DNA of 50,946 bases from Paenibacillus alginolyticus DSM 5050 = NBRC 15375 (GTDB taxonomy: Bacteria > Bacillota > Bacilli > Paenibacillales > NBRC-103111). Both the position numbers and the translations under genes were made by a program. Position 1 is the first letter of the stretch. Each line of letters begins with the position of its first letter. The notes below the pieces were generated by a model, which saw only the letters and a program-made list of their open reading frames with translations, made no database searches and had not been told where the DNA came from. Of the stretch, positions 40,700 through 49,014 are shown one piece after another. The stretch covers positions 1-50,946 of the forward strand of contig NZ_AUGY01000062.1 of NCBI RefSeq assembly GCF_000422905.1, read 5' to 3'.

Positions 40700-42406
40700 T
40701 CATGACTTAATCTTTTGCAATTCATCCATGAATGCAGCTCTATTCGGATAAACAAGACGAAACTGTTGTATTAACTTTTCCGCATGAACCGATCCCTTGG
40801 CTTTGATCAGTTGACGGATAATTTGACACACCTTCTGATAAGCTTTTCGATTTGTTGCTCTAGCTGCTTCCTCCACAATGTGTTGGACAAACAATCCAAA
40901 CACTTCTTCTGCATGCTCACCTACCAGATGCTTATAGAAGTCCACTACATAACTTTTATGCGTATTGACATAATTTAGCAGCCTCCGTGTCTCTTTCTCC
41001 TCTATAAGTAATTGAGTGTACAAGGAATCTACACGCCAATTTCCTCTCTGATTATTTTCCAGATTGCTTAAAATCCTTTCATACACAGATGACCATTCAT
41101 CCTTGCTAAATAATTCTTTTAATTGCTCATAATAGGAATACTCACCCGATACTACAAATTCCTCCGCCAGCTTTTTTTGATTTTCAACTTGGTGAGTAAG
41201 CTGATATATGTCATAGCGAAACCTTTTCCACTGATCAACTAGACCCGGATAACCTTTTCTTGTATCATGACGCTCGCCTTCCTCGGCTAACAGCAAAGCC
41301 TTATCATATTGCTGATGTTCCATAGCAGTAACAATCGCCATTTTACGAAAAGCGGTAAATTCGAGATGATCTTGTAAAAATTTCATTGCTTGTTCTTCAC
41401 CATCAAACTTCTGAATCACTTGATACCGGAGCTTAGCAACATTTTCAGCAATATACGATCCATATGAGGAATTTCGTTTCTCTTTCTCTTCTAATTTCAC
41501 TACTTGCTGTTCCCACTCTGTCCTCTCCTTATCATTCTTTATCAGGCAAGCGCCACTTTGCAAAAGAGATAGTTGCCACTCACTCCAATCTTCGAGGTTC
41601 GTATGAAATGCCTCTTTGAGCAGCAGCTGCAACATAGCGGATCTATCTGGTTCGGAATTGCTTTCGAGATCACAAGCTACATCATGAACTAAATCCAAAC
41701 ACTGCTGAATCATCCCGCCTACGATGCCATCAGAATCGTCACATGACCGAAGCAATTCCCCCATCTCATGCAAAATGCAAAAGCTTATTTTAACAGCAGA
41801 CAGACGCTGTCCTTTTTCCAATTCTTCCTCGGCTTTTTCCATAACCAGTTCAGCACCAGTTACAGCAGAAGACACGTTGCGATAAGACACAAAACCATGT
41901 CGATCGGAGTTCATCTTCACATAGGATCGAATCATTTTTATATATTGGGCTAAACCCTCGTCACTGCTGGCGTCATGAAATTTCAGAGTAAGAATTTGCT
42001 CTACTTCCTTAATCTCTTTCGAAAAATGGACAAGTAGCGCAACCAACTCCTCTTTACTAAGCTTAGACAGTTCGTCAGTTAAATTTACTTTACTTGAGGG
42101 CTTAGATTTAGAAGGATCCGAGGCTGTTTCCCTTTGAGATAGCTCGTCTCTAATTTCCAAAAGCACAGCAGCCACATGCTTACATATTGCCCCCATATCG
42201 TAAGGGCAGTCACACCCTGTATATACCGCTTCACCGCGGGAGCCAAGCTGAACCTCCACATCGTAAAGCTCATTCCCTTCAACTTCAGCTCGGTACAATC
42301 CTGGCCCCACCTCTTCAATGGATAGAATATGACCATTCTCTCGATACCTTACCCCGCGCTCAAGAATGATAGGATCTATGCTATTCTCAATTACTTTCAA
42401 TTTCAT
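40700..42406 (-). CDS. SWIM zinc-finger protein
   Basis: 568 residues. The SWIM motif is at residues 65-80: GCDCPYDMGAICKHVAAVLL (C65, C67, C75, H77), preceded by an Arg-rich beta region (RGVRYRENGHILSIEEVGPGLYRAEVEG). The rest is a long alpha-helical repeat-like region with many Glu/Leu heptads. Such proteins often accompany SNF2-type helicases and may bind DNA or protein, but no helicase is next to it here. Cytosolic. A modest ribosome site (GTAGAGATAC) precedes the ATG. Confidence 0.85.
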   Translation of the reverse strand: MKLKVIENSIDPIILERGVRYRENGHILSIEEVGPGLYRAEVEGNELYDVEVQLGSRGEAVYTGCDCPYDMGAICKHVAAVLLEIRDELSQRETASDPSKSKPSSKVNLTDELSKLSKEELVALLVHFSKEIKEVEQILTLKFHDASSDEGLAQYIKMIRSYVKMNSDRHGFVSYRNVSSAVTGAELVMEKAEEELEKGQRLSAVKISFCILHEMGELLRSCDDSDGIVGGMIQQCLDLVHDVACDLESNSEPDRSAMLQLLLKEAFHTNLEDWSEWQLSLLQSGACLIKNDKERTEWEQQVVKLEEKEKRNSSYGSYIAENVAKLRYQVIQKFDGEEQAMKFLQDHLEFTAFRKMAIVTAMEHQQYDKALLLAEEGERHDTRKGYPGLVDQWKRFRYDIYQLTHQVENQKKLAEEFVVSGEYSYYEQLKELFSKDEWSSVYERILSNLENNQRGNWRVDSLYTQLLIEEKETRRLLNYVNTHKSYVVDFYKHLVGEHAEEVFGLFVQHIVEEAARATNRKAYQKVCQIIRQLIKAKGSVHAEKLIQQFRLVYPNRAAFMDELQKIKS

Positions 42407-42570
42407 TTATGTATCTCTACTTTCTTAACTATATGATGTATCTTGAATGTTAAATGATTTGTGCCGTTCATGCTCTCATTTTCTCAAATTTGTCTCTTCT
42501 TGCCTACTATTGCTTTTCTCAACTCGACAATAAAGAAGCCTATCGGGATGACAGCAAATTGAATTGCCCA

Positions 42571-42602
42571 AAAGAAAAGCACCCTCTCGGGTGCTTTTCT
42601 TT
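42571..42602. terminator. Terminator just beyond ssrA 3' fragment
   Basis: AAAGAAAAGCACCC (42571-42584) pairs perfectly with GGGTGCTTTTCTTT (42589-42602), loop TCTC. On the minus strand it directly follows the ssrA 3' fragment, as expected for the original ssrA terminator. Confidence 0.85.
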
Positions 42603-42606
42603 TGTA

Positions 42607-42705
42607 TGGAGGTTAGGAGAGTCGAACCCCTGTCCGAAATATCGCAACACAGGCATCTACGGGTGTAGTCACAGTTTTGATGTCACCCAAGCAGCGCCCC
42701 GTAAC
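42607..42705 (-). ncRNA. ssrA: Truncated tmRNA (ssrA), 3' end only
   Basis: Read on the minus strand, the sequence holds the tmRNA 3' hallmarks: a pseudoknot-4-like GGGTG...CACCC region, GTAGATGCCTG, TTTCGGACAGG, the T-loop GTTCGAC (42621-42627) within GGGGTTCGACTCTCC, and the acceptor 3' strand CCTCCA. A bacterial tmRNA is about 350-400 nt and starts with a GGGGACGUUACGGAUUCGACAGG-like region; nothing of that kind occurs in the next 400 bases, which instead hold repeats and a broken gene. The encoded 3' end reads CCATAC rather than ACCA. So this is a partial copy, best explained as one attachment end of an element integrated in ssrA. Confidence 0.75.
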
Positions 42706-42793
42706 TCCTACTAACAATCATAACTAAACATTGTAACTGATCTATCTCCAGCCACTTAACTATGGCATAACATTTGACTTAAAACGTGTGATC

Positions 42794-42923
42794 TGCAAGT
42801 TACATGCAAGTTAAATGTAATAGTATGTGATCACCTTGAAACCGCTATACCATAAGCTTTCCGACAAAGCGCATTATCTAAATATACTCATAACAAGCTT
42901 TCGTGCAAGTTAGCTGCAAGTTA
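42794..42923. repeat. Four TGCAAGTTA repeats, candidate integrase arm-type sites
   Basis: TGCAAGTTA occurs at 42794-42802, 42805-42813, 42904-42912 and 42915-42923, all in the same direction. Each pair has an 11-bp start-to-start spacing (one helical turn), and the pairs are exactly 110 bp apart. They lie 90-220 bp from the ssrA fragment. Paired short direct repeats at this distance from an attachment core are typical of tyrosine-integrase arm sites. The integrase itself is not in the window. Confidence 0.65.
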
Positions 42924-42950
42924 AACTCATCAAAGAAAAGAACTCAGTAC

Positions 42951-44313
42951 CTACGCCCAGAATGGAACATATTTCATATGTTTAGGAGCTGTGCCAGGAT
43001 CTTTGAGCCTTACTAGTTCCACATCGACTGTATCTCTAATAACTCTAGAAATATTGGATATGCCCTTATCATCTATACCGAATCGTTGGCGCAAACTTGC
43101 GTTAGTCATGTATTCCTTCGTAACGTATTTTAAGCAAGCGTGTAGGTAGCATGCCCTGATTCGTTCTTCACGTTCCATAGTATTGAATGGTTTATGCGTG
43201 AACAATGTCACCCGCGTATGTTCATCAGTCACTTCAACGACGGGAGCTGGAAGTTGATAAAGTTCTGTCTGAAATACAACCTTGTCGAACCCGCTCCCCC
43301 GTTCCTCACATATTCCTACACGTCTAAAAGACTTCGATCATAGGTCCCGTTCCTCGCATCGAGAAATCTTGATGTATGATCGCGTTCGCTACTAACTCAC
43401 GTACCGCAAGTTCTGGATACATCGGCACATCTTTTCTAAGCGCCTTGCCAATGACTTCATTTCGTGGTAACAAATTGTCAATGAACCCAATAAGACCCTC
43501 AAACCCTGATGCATAACCTTTCGCCCCTTCCTGTTCTCGTTGAGTTTCAATTCTATCCTTACCGCTATAGACAATAACTCGAACAGATTTACGACTCAAA
43601 TGCTTAAAGTTAGAAAGCTTTTTAGCGAAGAGAATTGCTCCTAGATTCGTAATATTCCATCCACCTGCATCGCACCGTGAAATCATCGAGTCCTGCGATA
43701 ATCTCTCTAAGATGCGCTTTCTATCTTCTGGCAGTGCAACATCAAGCAATTCAAAGTAAGAAGGATAATCGAGCAACTTTAATACATCAGACTCTGGAAC
43801 ATGTTCAGCTGCAACTCTATCCTCAAACGGAACATGATCAAATACACGCCAGAGATCCCTCTCCCTAGCAGGATGCTCCTTTAGACTTTTCTTATAGGAA
43901 CCAATTCTAATATATTCGACGCCTTGAAATTGAACAGGACTACCTGCGGCGCGTTCGATCTCTAGCATGACCACTTTACCATAATCTGTGCTAACTTCAT
44001 GAAAAACAAACATTATTCGAGGATTCAACAACTTTAAAAGCCAGTTTTCAAGTTCCTCGTTTCCGATCTTAGCATTCTTAGGCTCAAAACTTGTACCAAC
44101 AATTTCGTGACTTTCATCGTCCAATCCCCAAACCATATATCCATGACTTTTACCATGTAACGCCGCCCCATTACTCAGAGCAGATATGTACTCGCCAATT
44201 ACCTTTGGGTCCTTGTTGTTATGTTTAAATTCAACCCATTCTGTTTCATTAGCTATTGCCCTCAGCTCGTTTATCAGACTTCGCAGGTAATCTTCAGAGC
44301 GACTCGTAATCAC
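42951..44313 (-). pseudogene. AlbA_2/Schlafen-type ATP-binding protein, broken
   Basis: Starts at GTG 44313 after AGGTGAG. The N-terminal AlbA_2 domain (TEWVEFKHNNKDPKVIGEYISALSN, HGYMVWGLDDESHEIVG) and a central winged region lead to a HATPase_c_4-like segment (ELAVRELVANAIIHQDFSMRGTGPMIEVF), which hits a stop at 43324. In another frame the protein resumes with RRVGICEERGSGFDKVVFQTELYQLPAP and continues to 42951 (YVPFWA end). Comparison of the two pieces indicates loss of roughly 35 residues around 43325-43336 plus a frame change. The family occurs in defence islands. The truncated N-terminal product of 329 residues could still be made. Confidence 0.75.
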
Positions 44314-44921
44314 AATTCTCACCTCAATCCAAATAAGAATCACTATTATGCATTATTCACTTCGCGCAACATACAAATACTTGTGTTACCGCGATTCTGC
44401 TTAAAATATTGTAAAGCCCTACTTCCCTCATCATTCTTAGTATCTACTAACTCGGACTTTAACGTTTTGTCATACAAAGATATTGGATGTCGATGTGCTT
44501 ATTTGATACCAGCTCGAGGGGATTACCTCACCGTCTGCTTATTGAAGCAGCTAATTTCAACTAATTCGGCTTTGCTCAATCTCCATCCTAAATATGTCAT
44601 TACTGCTAGGTTAACACGGAATCAATTCATAATCTACCATCACAACTTACTCTCATATGATTTGTCCTTGTATATTTAACCTGTGACAGATTGTCATACT
44701 ATTCAACAACAGCAATGGCCACAAGCCAAGTCATCTCAAGGGTTTCTAACAGCCTCCAAGCCTTACAAAAAACCTAAACACAGAGAAAGAGAGCATCTTT
44801 TAGATACTCTCTCACCAATGACTACCCTAGTGGTACATTTCAATGACTTGTCCATATCGCCATTCACAGTTATAAATTCCACCCAAGAAAACTTTATACT
44901 CTTTTATCCTTTCCTATTACT
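44314..44921. other. Gene-free stretch inside the island
   Basis: About 600 bp, AT-rich. Open frames on the plus strand here have no ribosome sites and low-complexity translations, and I do not regard them as genes. The only structure noted is the minus-strand hairpin at 44789-44811. A promoter for the broken AlbA_2 gene presumably lies near its right edge. Confidence 0.5.
44789..44811 (-). terminator. Likely terminator of TerY-P operon
   Basis: On the minus strand GAGAGTATCT pairs with AGATGCTCTC (one mismatch) and is followed by TTTCTCTGTGTTT. It lies 110 bp after the kinase stop. Confidence 0.55.
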
Positions 44922-46856
44922 CTACAGTGCCTTACGATCAACATCAGCTTGAGCCAATCTATTGGCACAATTCAACAATTCAGACCAGATAGCATTTCTT
45001 CTAACTTTGATTTGATTAGAAATTTGCGCCAACTGCGACTGGCCTGCTAGCAATTCCTGCTCCAACTTTTTTCTCATCGCAGCCATATCACGATCTACGT
45101 TGGCGATATCCGATTGGGGTACACCTAACTTAGGGTTGAACACAAAATTACGTTCTACCCTGCTACGCCAATCCGTCAGCTTCCTTGTATACGATGGTCC
45201 AAATCCAGGTACCTGTCTTATGGCATTGGCATTTATATCCGCCGCTGTTTCTATTCCAAACGATTCAAGCGTAGCTTTTCTACTTGGACCAATGCCTTCT
45301 ATTTTAGCATCTTCGATTCTAAAACGTTGGAGATAAGCATATAACTGCGTATTCTTTTGCTGTGATTCAAGTTGTTTTATCTTATCGCTCCTCAGACCGA
45401 CAAGCCCTTGATATTCTCGTTTTGCCTTCTCTAGTTCATTCAACTTCTTAGTAAATGCCTCATGACCTGCTTCTCTCGCCCATCTTACCGACAATTGCTC
45501 CCAGGCTTGCTCCGCCTCTTTGTGCTTTTGGAGTACTTCTTGTTTCAACTGGCTACCGTCACTGTCTCTTAGTGCTAGTGTAAAAATTACGATTGCTATC
45601 ACAATGAAAAACCACCCTGTAGGGTACAAAAAAAACAGTGTTACGCCTAAAACGGAAGGAATGACAGATAAAAATTTCTTCCTTTTTCGGGTTCTTGCTT
45701 TTTCTATAACTTTTTGAGACGGATTAATACCGTTTAAGGACACGATAGGTAAACCAGGAGCCACGCCAGGCGAGGATACCGCTACGATTTGAGCCCATAC
45801 AGCATCCAATTTAAAAGTACTAAGAAATTGACTGCTCATTGCTAAAAGCGTTGGAAAAAGTACTACGCCTGTCTTTCCTTCAAGCTCACACCAGGGACAA
45901 GTGCCCAATATGTTAGGAAAACTATGCTCTTCTTTATGAGAACATTTTTTCATTTGATTAGACAAATCACTTAGGACTGCAACCCATTCTTTAGCGCTTG
46001 GTCTGCGTCCATATCCTGTGCCCTCCTTAGAGAACGCTCTCTCAAATAAGGCTCCAATACTCGATGGCAATGCCTTTAATGAGAGTGTGCCTGGAGGAGG
46101 TTGCATCATCATTGTCGCGGCAGAGTTACTATATGCAAATCTAAACTCCTTGATCGCTTTTTCAATTGGCATATCTCCAGGACCCAGATATCTGCCTGAG
46201 AACGGATGCCTTCCCATGAATAGCAGTAGAAATATAAATACTGCCAAGCCGAAATTATCATGATTCGTGGTTCGATCAACATCCCTAAACGAAGAGATGT
46301 TCTGAAACTCAGGCGGCTGATACATTGGTATACCGACATCGCATTTGTATTGAGTTCCACGCGATACAATCTGGAAGCTGTCACAATCAACTATCATAAC
46401 TGTTCCATTATCAGTTACATAGAAGTTCCCATGATTGACATCACCAATAACATGACCGCTTTCATGCACAGTTGCAAATGCACGAGCTAAATTGGTTGCC
46501 GTATGAATAAGAAAGGGGAATGTTGCCTTAGGAAATTCATTCAATCTAGTCTTTGGACTATACAAACTATGTATTGCCTTACCTACGAGCCTTGGCATTA
46601 AGAACCCAATAACTTGATTGTTACTATTCCAAAGAACATCTACTGGCCAAGTGGTAAAGCTAAGTAGCGATTTATTTTTCAAACCAACCATAGTCTTTAT
46701 TTTCTCTTGCTTTAGCTGGCTAATTGATTGATGATACACTTTTCCAACTACAGTTGGGTCCGATTTCACCTCGTATACGGAACCTTCCCCACCCTTGCCC
46801 AATTCAACCCCTAGGTAGACAGTTTTTCCATTACTAGTGATCGTATTTGTCATCAT
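44922..46856 (-). CDS. TerY-P system protein kinase (Zn ribbon, membrane, HhH)
   Basis: 644 residues. Residues 1-300: protein-kinase-like domain with LGKGGEGSVYEV glycine loop, VVGKVYH Lys39, HVIGDVNHGNFYV catalytic loop (D139, N144) and IVDCDSFQI in place of DFG. Then a zinc ribbon (CSH... and CPWC, about 308-335), two membrane helices (FLSVIPSVLGVTLFFLYPTGWFFIVIAIVIFTLAL), a coiled coil, and helix-hairpin-helix motifs (KIEGIGPSRKATLESFGI, IRQVPGFGPSYTRKL). This order is that described for kinases of TerY-P triads. The kinase is probably reversed by the PP2C partner. It starts at ATG overlapping the phosphatase stop (ATGA). Confidence 0.85.
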   Translation of the reverse strand: MMTNTITSNGKTVYLGVELGKGGEGSVYEVKSDPTVVGKVYHQSISQLKQEKIKTMVGLKNKSLLSFTTWPVDVLWNSNNQVIGFLMPRLVGKAIHSLYSPKTRLNEFPKATFPFLIHTATNLARAFATVHESGHVIGDVNHGNFYVTDNGTVMIVDCDSFQIVSRGTQYKCDVGIPMYQPPEFQNISSFRDVDRTTNHDNFGLAVFIFLLLFMGRHPFSGRYLGPGDMPIEKAIKEFRFAYSNSAATMMMQPPPGTLSLKALPSSIGALFERAFSKEGTGYGRRPSAKEWVAVLSDLSNQMKKCSHKEEHSFPNILGTCPWCELEGKTGVVLFPTLLAMSSQFLSTFKLDAVWAQIVAVSSPGVAPGLPIVSLNGINPSQKVIEKARTRKRKKFLSVIPSVLGVTLFFLYPTGWFFIVIAIVIFTLALRDSDGSQLKQEVLQKHKEAEQAWEQLSVRWAREAGHEAFTKKLNELEKAKREYQGLVGLRSDKIKQLESQQKNTQLYAYLQRFRIEDAKIEGIGPSRKATLESFGIETAADINANAIRQVPGFGPSYTRKLTDWRSRVERNFVFNPKLGVPQSDIANVDRDMAAMRKKLEQELLAGQSQLAQISNQIKVRRNAIWSELLNCANRLAQADVDRKAL

Positions 46857-47674
46857 TTATCATCTCTATTCGAAGGAGGGTTTCTTCGCGTAGCCAAAAT
46901 AAGAGTTTTATCATCATCTGTACGATCATTAATTTGACTCGATGATAGGAAAGCAGCTAGTGAAGTCACAAACTTTTCTGTCCTCATCTCCGTTTGTATT
47001 CTAAGGGCATTAAAAAAGGGACGAAAGAATGGAGTATGAGCACTCTGTGATTGATAGTGCAATGCTAATCGTTGCAACCCATCAGTGAACAACGAGACCT
47101 CATCAGTTATTTTTCCAGCATGAATACTGAATTGTAGCTTCTCTTTAGCCCTTGACTCTGTGGCAAAATAAGTCGTATTTTCGTATTCGCCCTGCTGGGG
47201 CCAAAACTCCCACGTATATGTATCGTAATCATCTGGCGAGGCTACTACGATCGCCCCATCACCAATCTGTGCAAAAACAGCAGTATCATTAGAAATCACC
47301 GTTGAGATAAATGTACAAGCAAATTCACGAGTTGCCTGTTCCATAGCTGCTGCCCTGACTTGTATCTCGTTTTGAAACCTTAAGATCCACTCTTCATAAA
47401 ACTCTTTCGTCAGTGTCTTGACTTCATTACCAGTTTCTAAAAAGGCTCGCATCTCGTCAATAAATAGAGAGCAAGCCAAAGCCGATCCAATAGCCGAGTG
47501 TTGCGCACTCCCAGCACCGTCAGAAGCTATTGCTACTAAAACTTGTTCTCCATTCAAATCATTTAGTACCTCACAAGCTGATGAATCTTGGCAGGGTTTT
47601 CCGCCCTTTATATGAGAGGTCCCAATGACAGATGCGTTGGCGTACCTCCATGTTGCCACTAGATAGTCCCCCAA
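46853..47674 (-). CDS. TerY-P system PP2C-like phosphatase
   Basis: 273 residues of the PP2C/SpoIIE-type metallophosphatase fold: GTSHIKGGKPCQDSS, VAIASDGAGSAQHSAIGS (D52 and neighbours), FAQIGDGAIVV, VSLFTDGLQRLAL and DRTDDDKTLILA supply the metal-binding acids. It should remove phosphate added by the adjoining kinase, on Ser/Thr of unknown targets, perhaps the vWA protein. Soluble. It overlaps the vWA gene by 16 bases and the kinase gene by 4, so the three are translated as one unit. Confidence 0.87.
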   Translation of the reverse strand: MGDYLVATWRYANASVIGTSHIKGGKPCQDSSACEVLNDLNGEQVLVAIASDGAGSAQHSAIGSALACSLFIDEMRAFLETGNEVKTLTKEFYEEWILRFQNEIQVRAAAMEQATREFACTFISTVISNDTAVFAQIGDGAIVVASPDDYDTYTWEFWPQQGEYENTTYFATESRAKEKLQFSIHAGKITDEVSLFTDGLQRLALHYQSQSAHTPFFRPFFNALRIQTEMRTEKFVTSLAAFLSSSQINDRTDDDKTLILATRRNPPSNRDDK

Positions 47675-48330
47675 CCTTCTGGTGTAACTGGGTTCTGAAG
47701 TTGTAATTGATCTCCTGGAGCTGAATGAGAAACTGAGCTCAAAGAATTTGACAACCAGGAGAACAAATCTCGGAATCTTAAGCCTTTTAGTTTGATTGGG
47801 TCTCTAGCAGAGATTTGTCTTAAAGTATTCATGTCTGCGTCTTCCACTCCAACTGCAAAGAACATGAATGCTTTTGAAGTTTCTCCTTCTTTCACAAGTG
47901 TAGCGGCTCTTTGCCAGTTATCCGTAGGTGCACCATCAGTGATTAAAAAAATCCAAGGGCGGTAGTAGGATACACCGTTTTGCTTATATATTTCCTTACG
48001 AGAGTTCAGCATGTCAATTGCTTGTTCAATTGCACCACCCATGGGTGTATTTCCATTAGCAGATAGTGTCGGTGGGTAGTATAAGTCGGGACTTTGAAAA
48101 TCTGATATAACCTGTACTGGACCAAATCCAACTACAGCCACTTCAACTCTTTTTATAGCCATACTATCTGCGATTAGCTCATCTTTAAATGCGATGAGTC
48201 CATTATTTAACTCACTTATAGGCCTACCATTCATTGACGCGGAGGTATCTAGAAGAAGTATACACGGACATCTTGGCTCAGGGTTTTCAGCGAATTCCGC
48301 TGCAAATGGTATTTGATCAAAATTAGACAT
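47659..48330 (-). CDS. TerY-like von Willebrand A protein
   Basis: 223 residues with a complete MIDAS site: LLLDTSASM (D28-x-S-x-S), GNTPMGGAIEQA (Thr) and LITDGAPTDNW (Asp). This is the TerY subtype of bacterial vWA proteins. It is first in the TerY-P operon (vWA, PP2C, kinase). In this group it is thought to act as a metal-dependent adaptor that is a target or scaffold for the kinase. A polar tail of about 30 residues follows the fold. The promoter should lie in 48331-48654. No other ter genes (TerD, TerC) are nearby. Confidence 0.87.
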   Translation of the reverse strand: MSNFDQIPFAAEFAENPEPRCPCILLLDTSASMNGRPISELNNGLIAFKDELIADSMAIKRVEVAVVGFGPVQVISDFQSPDLYYPPTLSANGNTPMGGAIEQAIDMLNSRKEIYKQNGVSYYRPWIFLITDGAPTDNWQRAATLVKEGETSKAFMFFAVGVEDADMNTLRQISARDPIKLKGLRFRDLFSWLSNSLSSVSHSAPGDQLQLQNPVTPEGWGTI

Positions 48331-48654
48331 TGAAAGTAACCACCTTCATCAAATATTTTATTTGTAATACTGGATGATCTCCGCTTTATATAATAACTTA
48401 AGAGCTCTATTCCAGCAGGCATCACCATAATTATTACCTATATGTGATTATAGGCCAAAGATCTTATTATTAGAATCGCAGGTAAATTATTCCGAATTAT
48501 CAGCTAACCTTTGTGTTTCATCATATAGTGACAGTTACGATTAACCCTTCAATAAGATATTGTTTGATATGTATCCCTGTAACATAACTTCTAGTTCCTA
48601 CTAAGCAACCGATAGTACGCGGTACGTTATCCATTAATATAAATACTACATTAT
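48331..48654. other. Gap upstream of TerY-P operon
   Basis: 324 bp, AT-rich, with no coding frame. It must contain the promoter for the triad, but I could not single out a -35/-10 pair with confidence. No hairpin repeats seen. Confidence 0.4.
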
Positions 48655-48969
48655 TCAAGCTAATTCTTTTAGTTGGAGTATAGCAGACTTAGTATTCGCT
48701 TCTATAAAAGATTCAATATTAGTTACATCCTCCTTATTGAACTCCCTTGTCTTTGCAATAATAACTGCCTTTCCCTTACGAACATCCGCAAGTTCAGTAC
48801 TACCGATAAATATTCTATGATAAAAAGTACTTCCATCTTCATAAAGTAAAACTCGATGTTCATTTGTTCCAGGCGCGTACGTTAAACATCTTTCATACAT
48901 CAACTCAATGTCTACTATAGTCTTGGGATTCTTTAGTGCTAGTGCTGTAGCTTCGGTATAGAAACTCAT
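48655..48969 (-). CDS. Unknown 104-residue protein in defence island
   Basis: Not recognised. Reads SFYTEATALALKNPKTIVDIELMYERCLTYAPGTNEHRVLLYEDGS..., with an N-terminal helix, a strand-rich middle (VLLYEDGSTFYHRIFIGS, KGKAVIIAKTREF) and a C-terminal helix. No membrane segment or metal motif. AGGTAATTT precedes the ATG. It lies 45 bp downstream of the endonuclease gene on the same strand, so the two are probably one operon; a partner or inhibitor role is conceivable. Confidence 0.6.
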   Translation of the reverse strand: MSFYTEATALALKNPKTIVDIELMYERCLTYAPGTNEHRVLLYEDGSTFYHRIFIGSTELADVRKGKAVIIAKTREFNKEDVTNIESFIEANTKSAILQLKELA

Positions 48970-49014
48970 AAATTACCTGCCCTTTTCTCCCTCTTTAGGG
49001 ATTTTTGTATCATA

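Noticed and set aside
42454..42714. Plus-strand 86-codon frame over the ssrA fragment
   Set aside because: It runs through a perfect terminator hairpin and the structured tmRNA 3' end, so it is not plausible as coding sequence.
42607..42965. A complete tmRNA gene
   Set aside because: The 3' domain is convincing, but the conserved tmRNA 5' start and tag reading frame are missing from the next ~400 bases, and the end of the AlbA_2 gene lies at 42951.
44221..44952. Two plus-strand reading frames in the island gap
   Set aside because: No ribosome sites, low-complexity translations, and one overlaps the start of the AlbA_2 gene on the opposite strand.
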